Of a DNA stretch of 64,000 nucleotides, positions 17,605 to 26,301 are shown piece after piece (within the stretch, counting starts at the first letter, position 1; every line of letters begins with the position of its first letter). The stretch is from Calothrix sp. PCC 6303 (GTDB lineage: Bacteria > Cyanobacteriota > Cyanobacteriia > Cyanobacteriales > Nostocaceae): the NCBI RefSeq assembly GCF_000317435.1, contig NC_019751.1, positions 4,526,001-4,590,000 on the forward strand, given 5' to 3'. Below the pieces are notes generated by a model that had not been told where the DNA came from, did no database searches, and saw only the letters and a program-made list of their open reading frames with translations. The position numbers were made by a program, and so were the translations under genes.

Positions 17605-19062
17605 TTATTGTTTATTCACGACAGAAATGCGATCGCCAAATTCATCATTGTAAGCTTCTTCACCATGTTCGTTGATATCTATACCCTGGAATTCAACTTC
17701 TTCTTTGACACGTAATCCAACGGTAGCATCAACAATCTTGAGAATTACCCAAGTTCCAACACCAGCGACTACATAGGCAATGACAATGGCGATAATTTGG
17801 GTTAAGAATTGCTGAGGGTTTTTGTAGAGTAAGCCGTTTGCACCCCCGGCATTCACTGTTGTGGTGGCAAATATCCCTGTAAGAATTGCTCCCACTGTTC
17901 CACCGACACCGTGAACAGGGAAGGTATCAAGGGCATCATCAATGTTTACTTTATGCTTAAAGCTAACTGCGTAGAAACAAACAAAGGCAGTAATGGCACC
18001 AATCAAAATTGCTGCAACAGGTGTCACAAATCCCGCCGCAGGGGTGATCCCAACCAAGCCAGCAACAGCCCCTGTGGCTGCACCAACTGCGGTGGGTTTC
18101 CCGCGTAAGACTTTTTCTAAAATTAACCACATCAAAGCTGCTGAGGCTGCTGCTGTGTTAGTGGCGACAAATGCTACCGTAGCAACACTATTTGCACCTA
18201 AAGCACTTCCAGCATTGAAACCAAACCAACCAAACCACAACAAAGCTGCACCTAAAAGGATGAAGGGTACATTGTGGGGTGGGCTGAGACGTTCCGGATA
18301 GGTTTTGCGAGGTCCTAATACGATTGCGGCAACAAGGGCAGAAACGCCGGAACTGATGTGGACAACTGTACCACCTGCAAAGTCTAGAGCGCCTAAACCA
18401 CCATACAGTCCCAAAAATCCACCTTTAGCCCATACCATGTGTGCCAAAGGAGAATAGATAAATGTTGACCACAAAAGAACAAATAAGGAGTATCCAGTAA
18501 AGCTCATTCTCTCAGCGATCGCACCTGAAATCAAAGCCGGGGCAATAATGGCAAACATTGCTTGGTAAATCATGAATGCTTGGTGAGGAATGGTTCCTGC
18601 ATAGGAAGCCACGTCAGCATATTTGGGGTTTGCAGCTTTGAGAGCATCTTCGTATGCCATGTGGGGCAAATAACCACTCACATCCAAGCCTACATTTCCG
18701 AATGCCCACTGGATGCCCCCAATGATGCCATTACCTGGAGAAAATGCAAGGCTATATCCCCACAAAATCCAGGTGACACCCACTATCCCCATGAGGACAA
18801 AACTCATCATAAGTGTATTGAGGACGTTACGCGATCGCACAAATCCACCATAGAAGAAAGCCAAGCCCGGTGTCATCAACAAAACTAGAGCCGATGACAC
18901 TAGCATAAATGCTGTATCTCCTGCGGATTGAGCCGCTGCTGCGGCATCTGCTACTTTCTTCAAGTCATCAGCTGTAACTGTTTGAGCTAGAGCATTTCCT
19001 GTCAGAGGATCGCCAAAAACTAACAAGGCGATCGCTACTGCGATTGTCACTTTCTTCAACAC
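17605..19062 (-). CDS. amt: Ammonium transporter (Amt family)
   Basis: 485 residues from a GTG start at 19062, with AGGAAC upstream. A cleavable signal peptide (ends GNALAQ) is followed by 11 membrane helices. Family features: LMTPGLAFFYGGFVRSRN in the first helices, the pore region AGGTVVHISSGVSALV carrying the first pore His, and DTFPVHGVGG with the twin-His partner. The C-terminal tail (LRVKEEVEFQGIDINEHGEEAY) is the segment contacted by GlnK/PII. Imports ammonium under nitrogen limitation. Two perfect NtcA boxes lie 54-88 bp upstream. Downstream of a second amt gene in the same direction. Confidence 0.95.
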   Translation of the reverse strand: MLKKVTIAVAIALLVFGDPLTGNALAQTVTADDLKKVADAAAAAQSAGDTAFMLVSSALVLLMTPGLAFFYGGFVRSRNVLNTLMMSFVLMGIVGVTWILWGYSLAFSPGNGIIGGIQWAFGNVGLDVSGYLPHMAYEDALKAANPKYADVASYAGTIPHQAFMIYQAMFAIIAPALISGAIAERMSFTGYSLFVLLWSTFIYSPLAHMVWAKGGFLGLYGGLGALDFAGGTVVHISSGVSALVAAIVLGPRKTYPERLSPPHNVPFILLGAALLWFGWFGFNAGSALGANSVATVAFVATNTAAASAALMWLILEKVLRGKPTAVGAATGAVAGLVGITPAAGFVTPVAAILIGAITAFVCFYAVSFKHKVNIDDALDTFPVHGVGGTVGAILTGIFATTTVNAGGANGLLYKNPQQFLTQIIAIVIAYVVAGVGTWVILKIVDATVGLRVKEEVEFQGIDINEHGEEAYNDEFGDRISVVNKQ

Positions 19063-19115
19063 TTCGTTTTCGTTCCTGGAAGTCTAAGGGTGTTGTCTGA
19101 TTTACATAATTTTGA

Positions 19116-19129
19116 GTATTTTTTCATAC
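19116..19129 (-). promoter_or_regulatory. NtcA-binding site, proximal
   Basis: GTATTTTTTCATAC is a perfect GTA-N8-TAC NtcA box, 54 bp before the amt start codon. The -10 box expected 22-23 bases beyond it in class II promoters is not obvious, so the exact promoter geometry is open. Confidence 0.7.
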
Positions 19130-19136
19130 TCGCTCG

Positions 19137-19150
19137 GTATTGAAAGTTAC
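19137..19150 (-). promoter_or_regulatory. NtcA-binding site, distal
   Basis: GTATTGAAAGTTAC is a second perfect GTA-N8-TAC box. Its centre is 21 bp from the proximal site, two helical turns, so both NtcA dimers could bind the same DNA face. Confidence 0.65.
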
Positions 19151-19406
19151 TCAAATTATGAAATTGAGGAAAGATTAATAAAAATATAATCCCTAATGCA
19201 GTTGTTTTTATTAATTAATTGTGTATTCAGAACAACCTGATGTAGAGCCATTATCCTATTATGAACAGGAATAAAATGGTATCTAAATATGCAATAAACA
19301 AATAATTGATATGATTAAATTGCATACTTTACGCCACTATCCATCACCATTAACTGAACCATAAAAGCAAAAAACCCTCTCCAAGGAAAGGGTGTGAAAC
19401 TGTAAG

Positions 19407-19500
19407 TTACAGCTATTTTCAGGTAAATAGACCAGGTTGTAGGGGTTTAGCAATGCTAAACCCGGTTGACGTGGTTCAAATAGGTGAAAACTGCTGTAAA
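19407..19500. mobile_element. 94-bp second copy of the TTACAGC MITE-like element
   Basis: Same ends (TTACAGCTATTTTCA and its imperfect complement) and same inner GTAGGGGTTTAGCAATGC hairpin as 6660-6740, with 13 extra bp on the left of the hairpin and a damaged right hairpin arm. It lies between the two amt genes. The remaining gap (19151-19406) is AT-rich without a gene. Confidence 0.7.
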
Positions 19501-19538
19501 TATAAAAACGCGAATGACTTCAGACATAAAGAGGTCAA

Positions 19539-21158
19539 TTAGTATCTACTTGGTACATCACCTTGTGGTGGCATCGGATCATAGTTGGAAGATTCTGTAA
19601 ATACATTACCTTCCTTCAGAAAACCACTGTATGCTTCCATACCATGTTCAGCAATATCTAAGCCTTCGATTTCCTCATTAGCCGATACTCGAATACCCAA
19701 TGTAGCTTTCAGGGCTAACCAAAAGATGGTACTGAGAAGAACTGTGATTCCCCCAACAGAAACAATCCCAATAATCTGGGGAATCAATGTAGATAATCCG
19801 CCACCCATAAATAAACCGTGGGGTCCCACTGGTTTACCTGCTAAATCCACCATCCAAGGATAAGCACCAGGTCCTGCCGAGAACAAACCTACAGCCAAAG
19901 TTCCCCAAATACCGCAAACTAAGTGTACGGATGTCGCACCAACTGGATCATCAATACCCAATCTGTCAAAGAAGGTGACAGAGAAGACTACAATAATTCC
20001 TGCAACTAAACCTATAACAATGGAACTGGGAATACTTACCCAAGCGCAGGAAGCTGTAACACCCACCAAACCAGCTAAAATGCCGTTGATGATCATTGAT
20101 AAATCTGGTTTACCCAAATAAAACCATGCAGTAGCAGTTGCCGCAATTCCACCAACTGCACCAGCCATGTTAGTTGTCAAAGCAATGTGGGTAATTGCTT
20201 TGGGGTCAGCAGCCATGACTGAACCGGGGTTAAAGCCAAACCAACCCAACCATAGAATCAAGCAGCCAAGGGTGGCAATACTCATATTGTGACCAGGAAT
20301 TGCCACAGGTTTCTTGTTTTGGTATTTGCCAATGCGGGGTCCTAAGAATGCCGCACCCATCAAAGCAGCCCAACCACCAACTGAGTGAACAACTGTAGAA
20401 CCAGCAAAGTCCCAAAAGCCAGCTTTATATAACCAACCACCACCCCAAATCCAGTGTCCGGTGATACCGTAGGCAACTCCCACCAATAAAACGCTGAAAA
20501 TCAGAAAATCAACAAATTTAATTCTTTCTGCAACTGCCCCAGAAACGATGGTGGCAGCAGTTCCAGCAAATACTAGTTGGAAGAGGAATTTTGCTTCTAG
20601 AGGTACACCAGTCCAATTCAGGGAACCGAAAACGCCTTTGTAAGCATCACCGACTGCGGGGCTATTATCGTTACCTTGGAGGAAAAATCCTGTCAAACCG
20701 ATGAAGTCATTACCATCTCCAAACATCAACCCGAAACCAATTGCCCAAAAGGCAACAGTGGCTAAGGCAAATACAATTAAGTTTTTGGAGAGGACATTAA
20801 CAGCATTTTTCTGGCGACAAAAACCAGTTTCTAACATGCAGAATCCGGCATTCATAAAGAAGACTAAAAAAGCCGCGATTGCTACCCAAAGGGTGTCAAT
20901 GGCAACTTTTAAATCACCAATAGAATTTTTTAATTCCCCAGTTGTTGGGGCTGCTGGTGTTTGCGCGAACGCAGTATAGCCCCAAGCCAGTACCAGAAGG
21001 CAAGCAAGGGGAATACAAGCTTGCCAACCCCAAGATAAGCCTTTGATGCTTTGGGCTAATTTTTCTAGTTGGAAACTAGATTTTGCAGCATGGTTGCTTG
21101 GTGTCTTGTAGTGATGATGACTTCTTCGGTTCCAGTTCCGATTTTGTTTTAATTTCAA
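19539..21158 (-). CDS. amt: Second ammonium transporter (Amt family), with N-terminal extension
   Basis: 539 residues. About 45 basic residues (including SHHHY) precede a signal-like hydrophobic segment ending YTAFAQ, then 11 membrane helices. Family motifs: [39 protein letters not shown] (pore His) and [15 protein letters not shown] (twin-His partner). The C-terminal tail [20 protein letters not shown] is the regulatory segment that meets PII. More diverged Cys-containing subtype than the neighbour. Clustered amt genes are known in Nostoc-type genomes. The start could be the first ATG or a later one, since the extension is unusual. I found no perfect NtcA box upstream. Confidence 0.92.
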   Translation of the reverse strand: MKLKQNRNWNRRSHHHYKTPSNHAAKSSFQLEKLAQSIKGLSWGWQACIPLACLLVLAWGYTAFAQTPAAPTTGELKNSIGDLKVAIDTLWVAIAAFLVFFMNAGFCMLETGFCRQKNAVNVLSKNLIVFALATVAFWAIGFGLMFGDGNDFIGLTGFFLQGNDNSPAVGDAYKGVFGSLNWTGVPLEAKFLFQLVFAGTAATIVSGAVAERIKFVDFLIFSVLLVGVAYGITGHWIWGGGWLYKAGFWDFAGSTVVHSVGGWAALMGAAFLGPRIGKYQNKKPVAIPGHNMSIATLGCLILWLGWFGFNPGSVMAADPKAITHIALTTNMAGAVGGIAATATAWFYLGKPDLSMIINGILAGLVGVTASCAWVSIPSSIVIGLVAGIIVVFSVTFFDRLGIDDPVGATSVHLVCGIWGTLAVGLFSAGPGAYPWMVDLAGKPVGPHGLFMGGGLSTLIPQIIGIVSVGGITVLLSTIFWLALKATLGIRVSANEEIEGLDIAEHGMEAYSGFLKEGNVFTESSNYDPMPPQGDVPSRY

Positions 21159-21837
21159 CGCTTTACTCCAAACTGTTCTTAGTCTAAAAAATGCTCGTCA
21201 TGTAAACAAAAAACTCAAACTTTAGTCAGTTATGTCATTACCTTCTCGAAAACAAACCACAGAAACAATTTCCTTCTTAATTCGTGAAAATATAATAGGA
21301 AATTTGGGAACATCCTAACGTTTAATTGTTGATTAAGAAACAATTATGATGCAGTTTCTATGGTAATTGAGTGTTTTTGATTGGTTCTTTCATAATTATT
21401 AATCGAGCTTAATACATGAGGTCTATCTACTTATTTCATAAATGTATTATTAGATACAAAATAATGGCTCTTGCATGAATTTAAAGATACATTAACTGCA
21501 CAAACTAAATTATTTTCAGTAAAAGCTAGTATTTCCTGAGTAAACAATTTGCCGATGCAAGTAAATGTGTATAGATTGTGTATTTGTAAACTCTAAAATT
21601 CTGTAATCTTAAATACAATTTATCTTTGCTTGATTATTATTCCTGAGCATAATACTCAGTCCCCAAAGCTAATAGAGCCAGTAAAATCAGGGTTTCGTGA
21701 CTTTGTAACTAAAACCCTGAATAAGTAGTAAAGTTTTGTAAATTTATTTTTCTGGTGAACAAACGGTAAAGTCAGTTGTAGATTAATTAGGCGTAGTTTA
21801 CCACCGTAGGTATGGCAGATAATGTTTTGGAGATTTT
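21159..21837. other. AT-rich gene-free stretch between amt and purE
   Basis: 680 bp with no coding signal on either strand. It should hold the promoter of the longer amt gene (near 21200-21400) and the end of purE transcription. A weak hairpin (CTGAGCATAATACTCAG near 21641-21657) is the only structure I noted. Confidence 0.5.
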
Positions 21838-22356
21838 TTATTCCATAGCCTTTAAATATTCTGTGTAGCCCAATTCCTCTAATTTTGATTGCTTCGACAT
21901 CACCAAGTCACAAAGATTTTTCCGATATTCTTGCACCTTTACGAGTAATTCCGGATTACTACAGGCAATAATTTGTACAGCCAAAAGCCCAGCATTTTTA
22001 GCATTGCCAATGGAAACAGTGGCTACAGGTATACCTGCTGGCATCTGCACAATTGAATATAACGAGTCAACACCCTGAAGGTGACGAGTAGCAATCGGTA
22101 CACCAATTACAGGTAAAGGGGTGAGAGATGCCACCATCCCCGGAAGATGTGCAGCACCTCCCGCACCAGCAATGATAACCTTGATGCCTCTTTCATGTGC
22201 AGATTTGGCATAATCCACCATTCTTTCAGGGGTACGGTGAGCGCTGACTATGGCAACTTCAGCTAATATATTGAATTCTTCGCAGATAGCGATCGCGTCT
22301 TTCATTGTGGGCAGATCAGAATCACTACCCATAATAATACCGATGATGGGGGACAT
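21838..22356 (-). CDS. purE: N5-carboxyaminoimidazole ribonucleotide mutase
   Basis: 172 residues, normal for class I PurE. Signature segments: [10 protein letters not shown] at the N-terminus (phosphate binding), SAHRTPERM (the catalytic His), and [14 protein letters not shown]. Converts N5-CAIR to CAIR in purine synthesis. Stand-alone here; no purK adjoins. Starts at the ATG at 22356. Confidence 0.97.
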   Translation of the reverse strand: MSPIIGIIMGSDSDLPTMKDAIAICEEFNILAEVAIVSAHRTPERMVDYAKSAHERGIKVIIAGAGGAAHLPGMVASLTPLPVIGVPIATRHLQGVDSLYSIVQMPAGIPVATVSIGNAKNAGLLAVQIIACSNPELLVKVQEYRKNLCDLVMSKQSKLEELGYTEYLKAME

Positions 22357-22569
22357 AGGAGTTTAGGATATTATTTCTCATTCCATCCCCGATTTTTTCA
22401 GATAAATCGAGGATCTGGCAACACAAATAAGCAGCATACAACGAAAAGTGAACTAATCTCTTCAAAGTTCAGTTAAAAATAATCCTAAGATGGGGCTTTA
22501 AACCGACATTTTCGCTTGATGTCAGCATAAAATTTGTATAATCCTTGTTGCTGAGTCAGAGTTTGCTCT

Positions 22570-23145
22570 ATGGAAGCCTTAACAGTAGATTTCAAATCAG
22601 TTATTGAATTAACAGACGAGCAATTTTATCAATTGTGTAGCTCAAATCCCGATGTCAGATTTGAGCGCAATGCAACAGGGGAATTAATTATTATGCCACC
22701 AGTTGGGGGAGAATCAGGAAATAGAAATGGTAGAGTTAATCAACAATTATTTAATTGGTCAGACATAGATAATACTGGTATAGCTTTTGATTCATCTACA
22801 GGTTTTAAATTACCTAATGGTGCAGAACGTTCTCCTGATGCTTTTTGGGTAAAATTATCAAGGTGGAATGCATTAACATCAGAACAACAAACTAGATTTT
22901 TACCTCTTGCACCAGATTTTGTAATTGAGTTACTTTCACCAAGTGATAGTTTGAAAGTAACTCAGAAAAAGATGGAAGAATATCAAAGTAATGGTGTAGG
23001 TTTGGGTTGGTTGATAAATCGGAAGTTGCGACAAGTTGAGATTTATCGAGTTGGGAAAGAAGTGGAAGTTTTAGATAATCCTAGCAGTTTGTTGGGTGAA
23101 GATATTTTGCCTGGGTTTGTATTGAATTTGGATGTGATTTGGTAA
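22570..23145 (+). CDS. Uma2 family (DUF820) putative endonuclease
   Basis: 191 residues. PD-(D/E)XK-like fold of the Uma2 family, very abundant in cyanobacteria: DEQFYQLCSSNPDVRFE, then the conserved RSPDAFWV (acidic metal ligand) and the DFVIELLSPSD strand with the catalytic-type Glu, followed by KMEEYQSNG. The biological role of these proteins is not settled; many are thought to be transposon- or phage-related nucleases. The gene stands alone and is followed by a dispersed palindrome. Confidence 0.88.
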   Translation: MEALTVDFKSVIELTDEQFYQLCSSNPDVRFERNATGELIIMPPVGGESGNRNGRVNQQLFNWSDIDNTGIAFDSSTGFKLPNGAERSPDAFWVKLSRWNALTSEQQTRFLPLAPDFVIELLSPSDSLKVTQKKMEEYQSNGVGLGWLINRKLRQVEIYRVGKEVEVLDNPSSLLGEDILPGFVLNLDVIW

Positions 23146-23220
23146 AAAAGATATCCGAAAACTTCATAAATCAGGTTTTTTATACCGATTGAAATAATGT
23201 TTGCAACATACCAGTTATAT

Positions 23221-23249
23221 GTAGGGGTTTAGCAATGCTAAACCCCTAC
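23221..23249. repeat. Solo GTAGGGGTTTAGCA hairpin
   Basis: GTAGGGGTTTAGC-AAT-GCTAAACCCCTAC is a perfect palindrome except for the 3-base loop, identical to the core of the element at 6660-6740 but without its TTACAGC ends. Confidence 0.75.
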
Positions 23250-23315
23250 CGATGTCTCGCATTCTTTTGTCACAAATGCTTCGTGAAGAAATTATGCGAT
23301 CTCAAAGTCATCAAG

Positions 23316-23338
23316 TATGATATCAAAATATGATATCA
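23316..23338. promoter_or_regulatory. Likely hicAB operator: tandem TATGATATCA
   Basis: Two exact copies of TATGATATCA (23316-23325 and 23329-23338), each containing the palindrome TGATATCA, 13 bp apart, directly before the hicA frame. HicB antitoxins bind such repeats to control their own operon. Confidence 0.5.
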
Positions 23339-23386
23339 TAGTTAAGTGGATTATACTTTTCAGTTAAGATACGGTGCATCGAATTC

Positions 23387-23686
23387 AATAGTAAACAACG
23401 TAAAGTATTAAAGCTGATTTTTACAAATCCAGTTCCAGCAGATATTCTTTGGAAAGATATTGAAAGTCTTTTAAAAGCACTTGCTGCGGAGGTTACACAA
23501 GGACAAGGTTCACGGGTTAGGGTTAAATTAGATGGAATTAGGGCAGTTTTTCATGAACCACATCCCGAAAAAGAGACAAATAGAGGAGCAGTAAAATCAG
23601 TTAGAGAGTTTTTGTTGAAAGCTGGAGTTGAAGTAGAAAAAGAAATAGAAGACATAGAAGATATAAATAGCTCGGAAGATAAATAA
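23387..23686 (+). CDS. hicA: HicA-type mRNA interferase toxin, start codon missing or non-standard
   Basis: About 99 residues from the point where family similarity begins (NSKQRKVLKLIFTNPVPADI). HicA features: WKDIESLLKALAAEV, QGSRVRVKLDGIRAVFHEPHP with the catalytic-type His, and SVREFLLKAGV. The frame is open back to a TAG at 23339, but it has no ATG, GTG or TTG upstream of the family start; TTC stands where ATG would be expected. Either a rare start (ATC at 23378, ATA at 23369) is used or the toxin has been silenced by point mutation. The hicB antitoxin follows after 9 bp. Confidence 0.65.
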   Translation, partial: NSKQRKVLKLIFTNPVPADILWKDIESLLKALAAEVTQGQGSRVRVKLDGIRAVFHEPHPEKETNRGAVKSVREFLLKAGVEVEKEIEDIEDINSSEDK

Positions 23687-23695
23687 TTAACTACC

Positions 23696-24058
23696 ATGAT
23701 GAATTACAAGGGATATACAGCAGTTATCGAAGTTGATATAGAAGCAGGAATTTTGTTTGGAAGAGTATTAGATATTAATGATGTCATCACATTCAAAGGT
23801 AAAACTGTTGATGAAGCCAGGGAAGAATTTTACAATTCAGTAGATGATTATTTGTCTTTTTGTGAAGACTTGGGAGAGGAACCAGATAAATCTTTTTCTG
23901 GGAAATTGCCATTTCGGACGACTCCCGAAAATCATCGTAAAATATTTATTGCTGCCAAAAAAACAGGTAAAAGTATTAATGCATGGATGGATGAGGTTTT
24001 AACCTTCGCAGCAGAGAAAGTAATTAATTTGGAAAGTGCTGGTAATTCAATTCGATGA
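23696..24058 (+). CDS. hicB: HicB-type antitoxin
   Basis: 120 residues. The N-terminal part is a partly degraded RNase-H-like fold (YKGYTAVIEVDIEAGILFGRV, then VDEAREEFYNSVDDYLSFCEDLGEEP), as in HicB. The C-terminal part (FRTTPENHRKIFIAAKKTG KSINAWMDEVL) is a DNA-binding ribbon-helix-helix. It should neutralise HicA and repress the operon, probably at 23316-23338. A second ATG three bases on (23699) is an equal start. Intact, unlike its partner. Confidence 0.88.
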   Translation: MMNYKGYTAVIEVDIEAGILFGRVLDINDVITFKGKTVDEAREEFYNSVDDYLSFCEDLGEEPDKSFSGKLPFRTTPENHRKIFIAAKKTGKSINAWMDEVLTFAAEKVINLESAGNSIR

Positions 24059-24198
24059 AATTTATGGACTGGCAACTGCCATAATCGACATATTCTGATT
24101 CTAGACCATAAATATCTTCTAAAACTGGAGTTGAAACTGAATACTCAAAGCTTTGAAGTTATAAAAATACGAAGGAAGAAAGAAAAAAGATTGCTTCG

Positions 24199-24393
24199 TT
24201 GTTAGTTGCATCTGAGGATGAATTTACTGTTTTAGAGGAAATAGAACTTTTAACAGTAGATATTAGAGGTTATGCCAGCCAAATTTTGGTTAATGGTAGG
24301 ATTGAAAATCAACAGGAAGCTATTGAAAAGCTGCACTCTATCGGGGTGATTCAAATAGCTGCTTATTGCTCAATTTTACTTGGATACCAGTAA
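24199..24393 (+). CDS. Small hypothetical protein, 64 residues
   Basis: Frame open from 24157; the listed start is a TTG at 24199, and no ATG exists upstream. The product (SEDEFTVLEEIELLTVDIRG, then EAIEKLHSIGVIQIAAYC) is helical and protein-like. I do not recognise it. The 140 bp before it also read as protein-like on the minus strand (PVLEDIYGLESEY), so this patch may hold decayed accessory genes. Confidence 0.35.
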   Translation: MLVASEDEFTVLEEIELLTVDIRGYASQILVNGRIENQQEAIEKLHSIGVIQIAAYCSILLGYQ

Positions 24394-24581
24394 CGACTAT
24401 CCCAAAATGAAGGCTTATATTCTAATTCTAGATTACATGGGACAGGCGATACCCGCAAAAGCGATCGCTTCTGTTGGGAATACCTAGTAAACTCGTCACG
24501 GTGAAAAACCCTGCTAATACTTGCTCAAAGCGGGTAGGTTGCGTCAAAATAGGATTAAAACCTTGTAAACATCTCTTAACA

Positions 24582-25856
24582 ATGCAACTTTTGACTCAAA
24601 TTCCCCAAAGCAGTGCAGCACCCCCAGCCACGACGCAACCGCTGGGATATGATTATGATTTGGTCATAGTTGGTGGTGGAATTGCGGGTTTAACTTTAGC
24701 TAGTGCGTTAAAAAATTCGGGATTAACTGTGTTGTTGGTGGAGGCAAAGCTGGAGTCGGCAGCAGCGATGAAGGGACAAGCTTATGCTGTACATATGCTT
24801 TCAGCTTTGATTTTCCAGGGAATTGGGGTCTGGAAGCAAATATTGCCCCAAATTGAAACCTATCGTCGGGTAAAGTTGTCGGATGGTGATTATTCGGGGA
24901 CGGTGGAATTTAGTACCCAAGATATTGCTGCTGATGATTTGGGTTATGTGGCAGAACACCAAGCGCTGTTATATCCTTTGCAAAGTTTTGTGAAAGAATG
25001 TGCCAACGTTACCGTTTTGTGTCCGGCTGAGGTGGTGGAAACCCAATATCACCAAGATGCAGCAGTGACGACACTAAGAGTCGGTGAAGAAACCCAACTA
25101 ATTCGCAGCCGTTTAATTGTAGCTGCCGATGGAGCGCGATCGCGTATTCGTGAAAATGCCGGAATTCAAACTCAAGGTTGGAAATATTGGCAATCATGTA
25201 TTGTGGCATTTGTCAAGCCTGAGAAGTCTCACAATCAAACGGCTTATGAGAAATTCCAAGCAAGTGGACCTTTTGCAATTTTACCTTTACCGGGGAATCG
25301 TTGCCGAATTGTGTGGACTGCACCACATGAAGAGGCAAAAGCTTTACTAGCACTGAATGACGAGCAATTTTTAGTCGAATTAACCAACCGCTACGGACAC
25401 CAAATGGGTAGGTTGGAGTTATTAGGCGATCGCTTTATCTTCCCAGTGCAGTTGATGCAAAGCAGTAAGTATGTATCCAATCGTTTAGCATTGGTTGGGG
25501 ATGCTGCACATAATTGTCATCCTGTGGGTGGACAAGGGTTAAATTTAGGCATTCGGGATGTGGCAGCTTTAGCACAGGTGATTGAAGAAGCACATACCCA
25601 AGGTGAAGATATTGGTGATATTCAAGTTCTCAAACGTTACCAAAAGTGGCGTAAATTGGAAAACCTCACAATTTTAGGTTTTACTGATATTCTAGACCGG
25701 GTATTTTCTAACAACTTCCTCCCCATTGTCCTGTTGCGTCGCTTGGGTTTACAAGCAATGCGCTACATTCCTGTACTCAAAGTATTTTCACTAAAACTGA
25801 TGATTGGACTATTAGGAAAAACGCCAAAAATTGCTCAACAGAAAGCGATTAATTGA
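24582..25856 (+). CDS. FAD-dependent hydroxylase, UbiH/Coq6 type
   Basis: 424 residues from the ATG at 24582; the frame runs 36 codons further up to 24474 without family features. N-terminal FAD-binding Rossmann motif (DLVIVGGGIAGLTLASAL), the middle AADGARSRIRENAGI segment (DG motif), and the C-terminal GDAAHNCHPVGGQGLNLGI segment that holds the FAD ribityl chain. Class A flavin monooxygenase that hydroxylates an aromatic ring. In cyanobacteria such enzymes are linked to quinone or related lipid synthesis; the exact substrate is not certain. Confidence 0.9.
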   Translation: MQLLTQIPQSSAAPPATTQPLGYDYDLVIVGGGIAGLTLASALKNSGLTVLLVEAKLESAAAMKGQAYAVHMLSALIFQGIGVWKQILPQIETYRRVKLSDGDYSGTVEFSTQDIAADDLGYVAEHQALLYPLQSFVKECANVTVLCPAEVVETQYHQDAAVTTLRVGEETQLIRSRLIVAADGARSRIRENAGIQTQGWKYWQSCIVAFVKPEKSHNQTAYEKFQASGPFAILPLPGNRCRIVWTAPHEEAKALLALNDEQFLVELTNRYGHQMGRLELLGDRFIFPVQLMQSSKYVSNRLALVGDAAHNCHPVGGQGLNLGIRDVAALAQVIEEAHTQGEDIGDIQVLKRYQKWRKLENLTILGFTDILDRVFSNNFLPIVLLRRLGLQAMRYIPVLKVFSLKLMIGLLGKTPKIAQQKAIN

Positions 25857-25910
25857 GATTGCTTAAAAAATCTGCCATCAGCAAACACTTCACCTGGAAA
25901 TCAATATTAA

Positions 25911-26100
25911 ATAAAATTAATACCTTCGCCAATTCTGTAAAACGCCTTAAGTCCAAATTTTTGTGTAATTAATTTTGTCTGACTACTTATTAGAGGCTGT
26001 GTCCGCAGCCTGCCCTCCGGGAAGGCGCTATGCGTCTATCTTCGTATAGCCGCACCCTGGAAGGGTGTCGGATTTTGGCGAAGGTATTGATAAAATTAAA
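25911..26100. repeat. Inverted-repeat element, about 190 bp
   Basis: The left arm ATAAAATTAATACCTTCGCC (25911-25930) is matched in reverse complement by 26077-26100, with one extra base pair region in the AT part. The inside carries small GC-rich hairpins (CACCCTGGAAGGGTG) and no gene. The rest of the 445-bp gap (to 26301) is AT-rich and probably contains the promoter of the lytic transglycosylase. Confidence 0.6.
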
Positions 26101-26301
26101 TTTGGCAAAAAATCCGGTTTTTTTCCGAAAAAAATTCAAAATCCTCAAATCCAGTGTAGATAAATACTTCAGGCAAATGATGATCCCAAATCTTCATTAA
26201 TCGAGGGTAGCAAATCGAAAACTAACCTGTAAAAGTTGCTCTATTGACCACCAACAGTGTTACAGTTTCAAAGTTATTGATGTGATTTTCAGCGGGTATC
26301 G

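Noticed and set aside
21159-21400. NtcA box upstream of the second amt
   Set aside because: Closest match (GTA-N8-ACT near 21201) breaks the required TAC.
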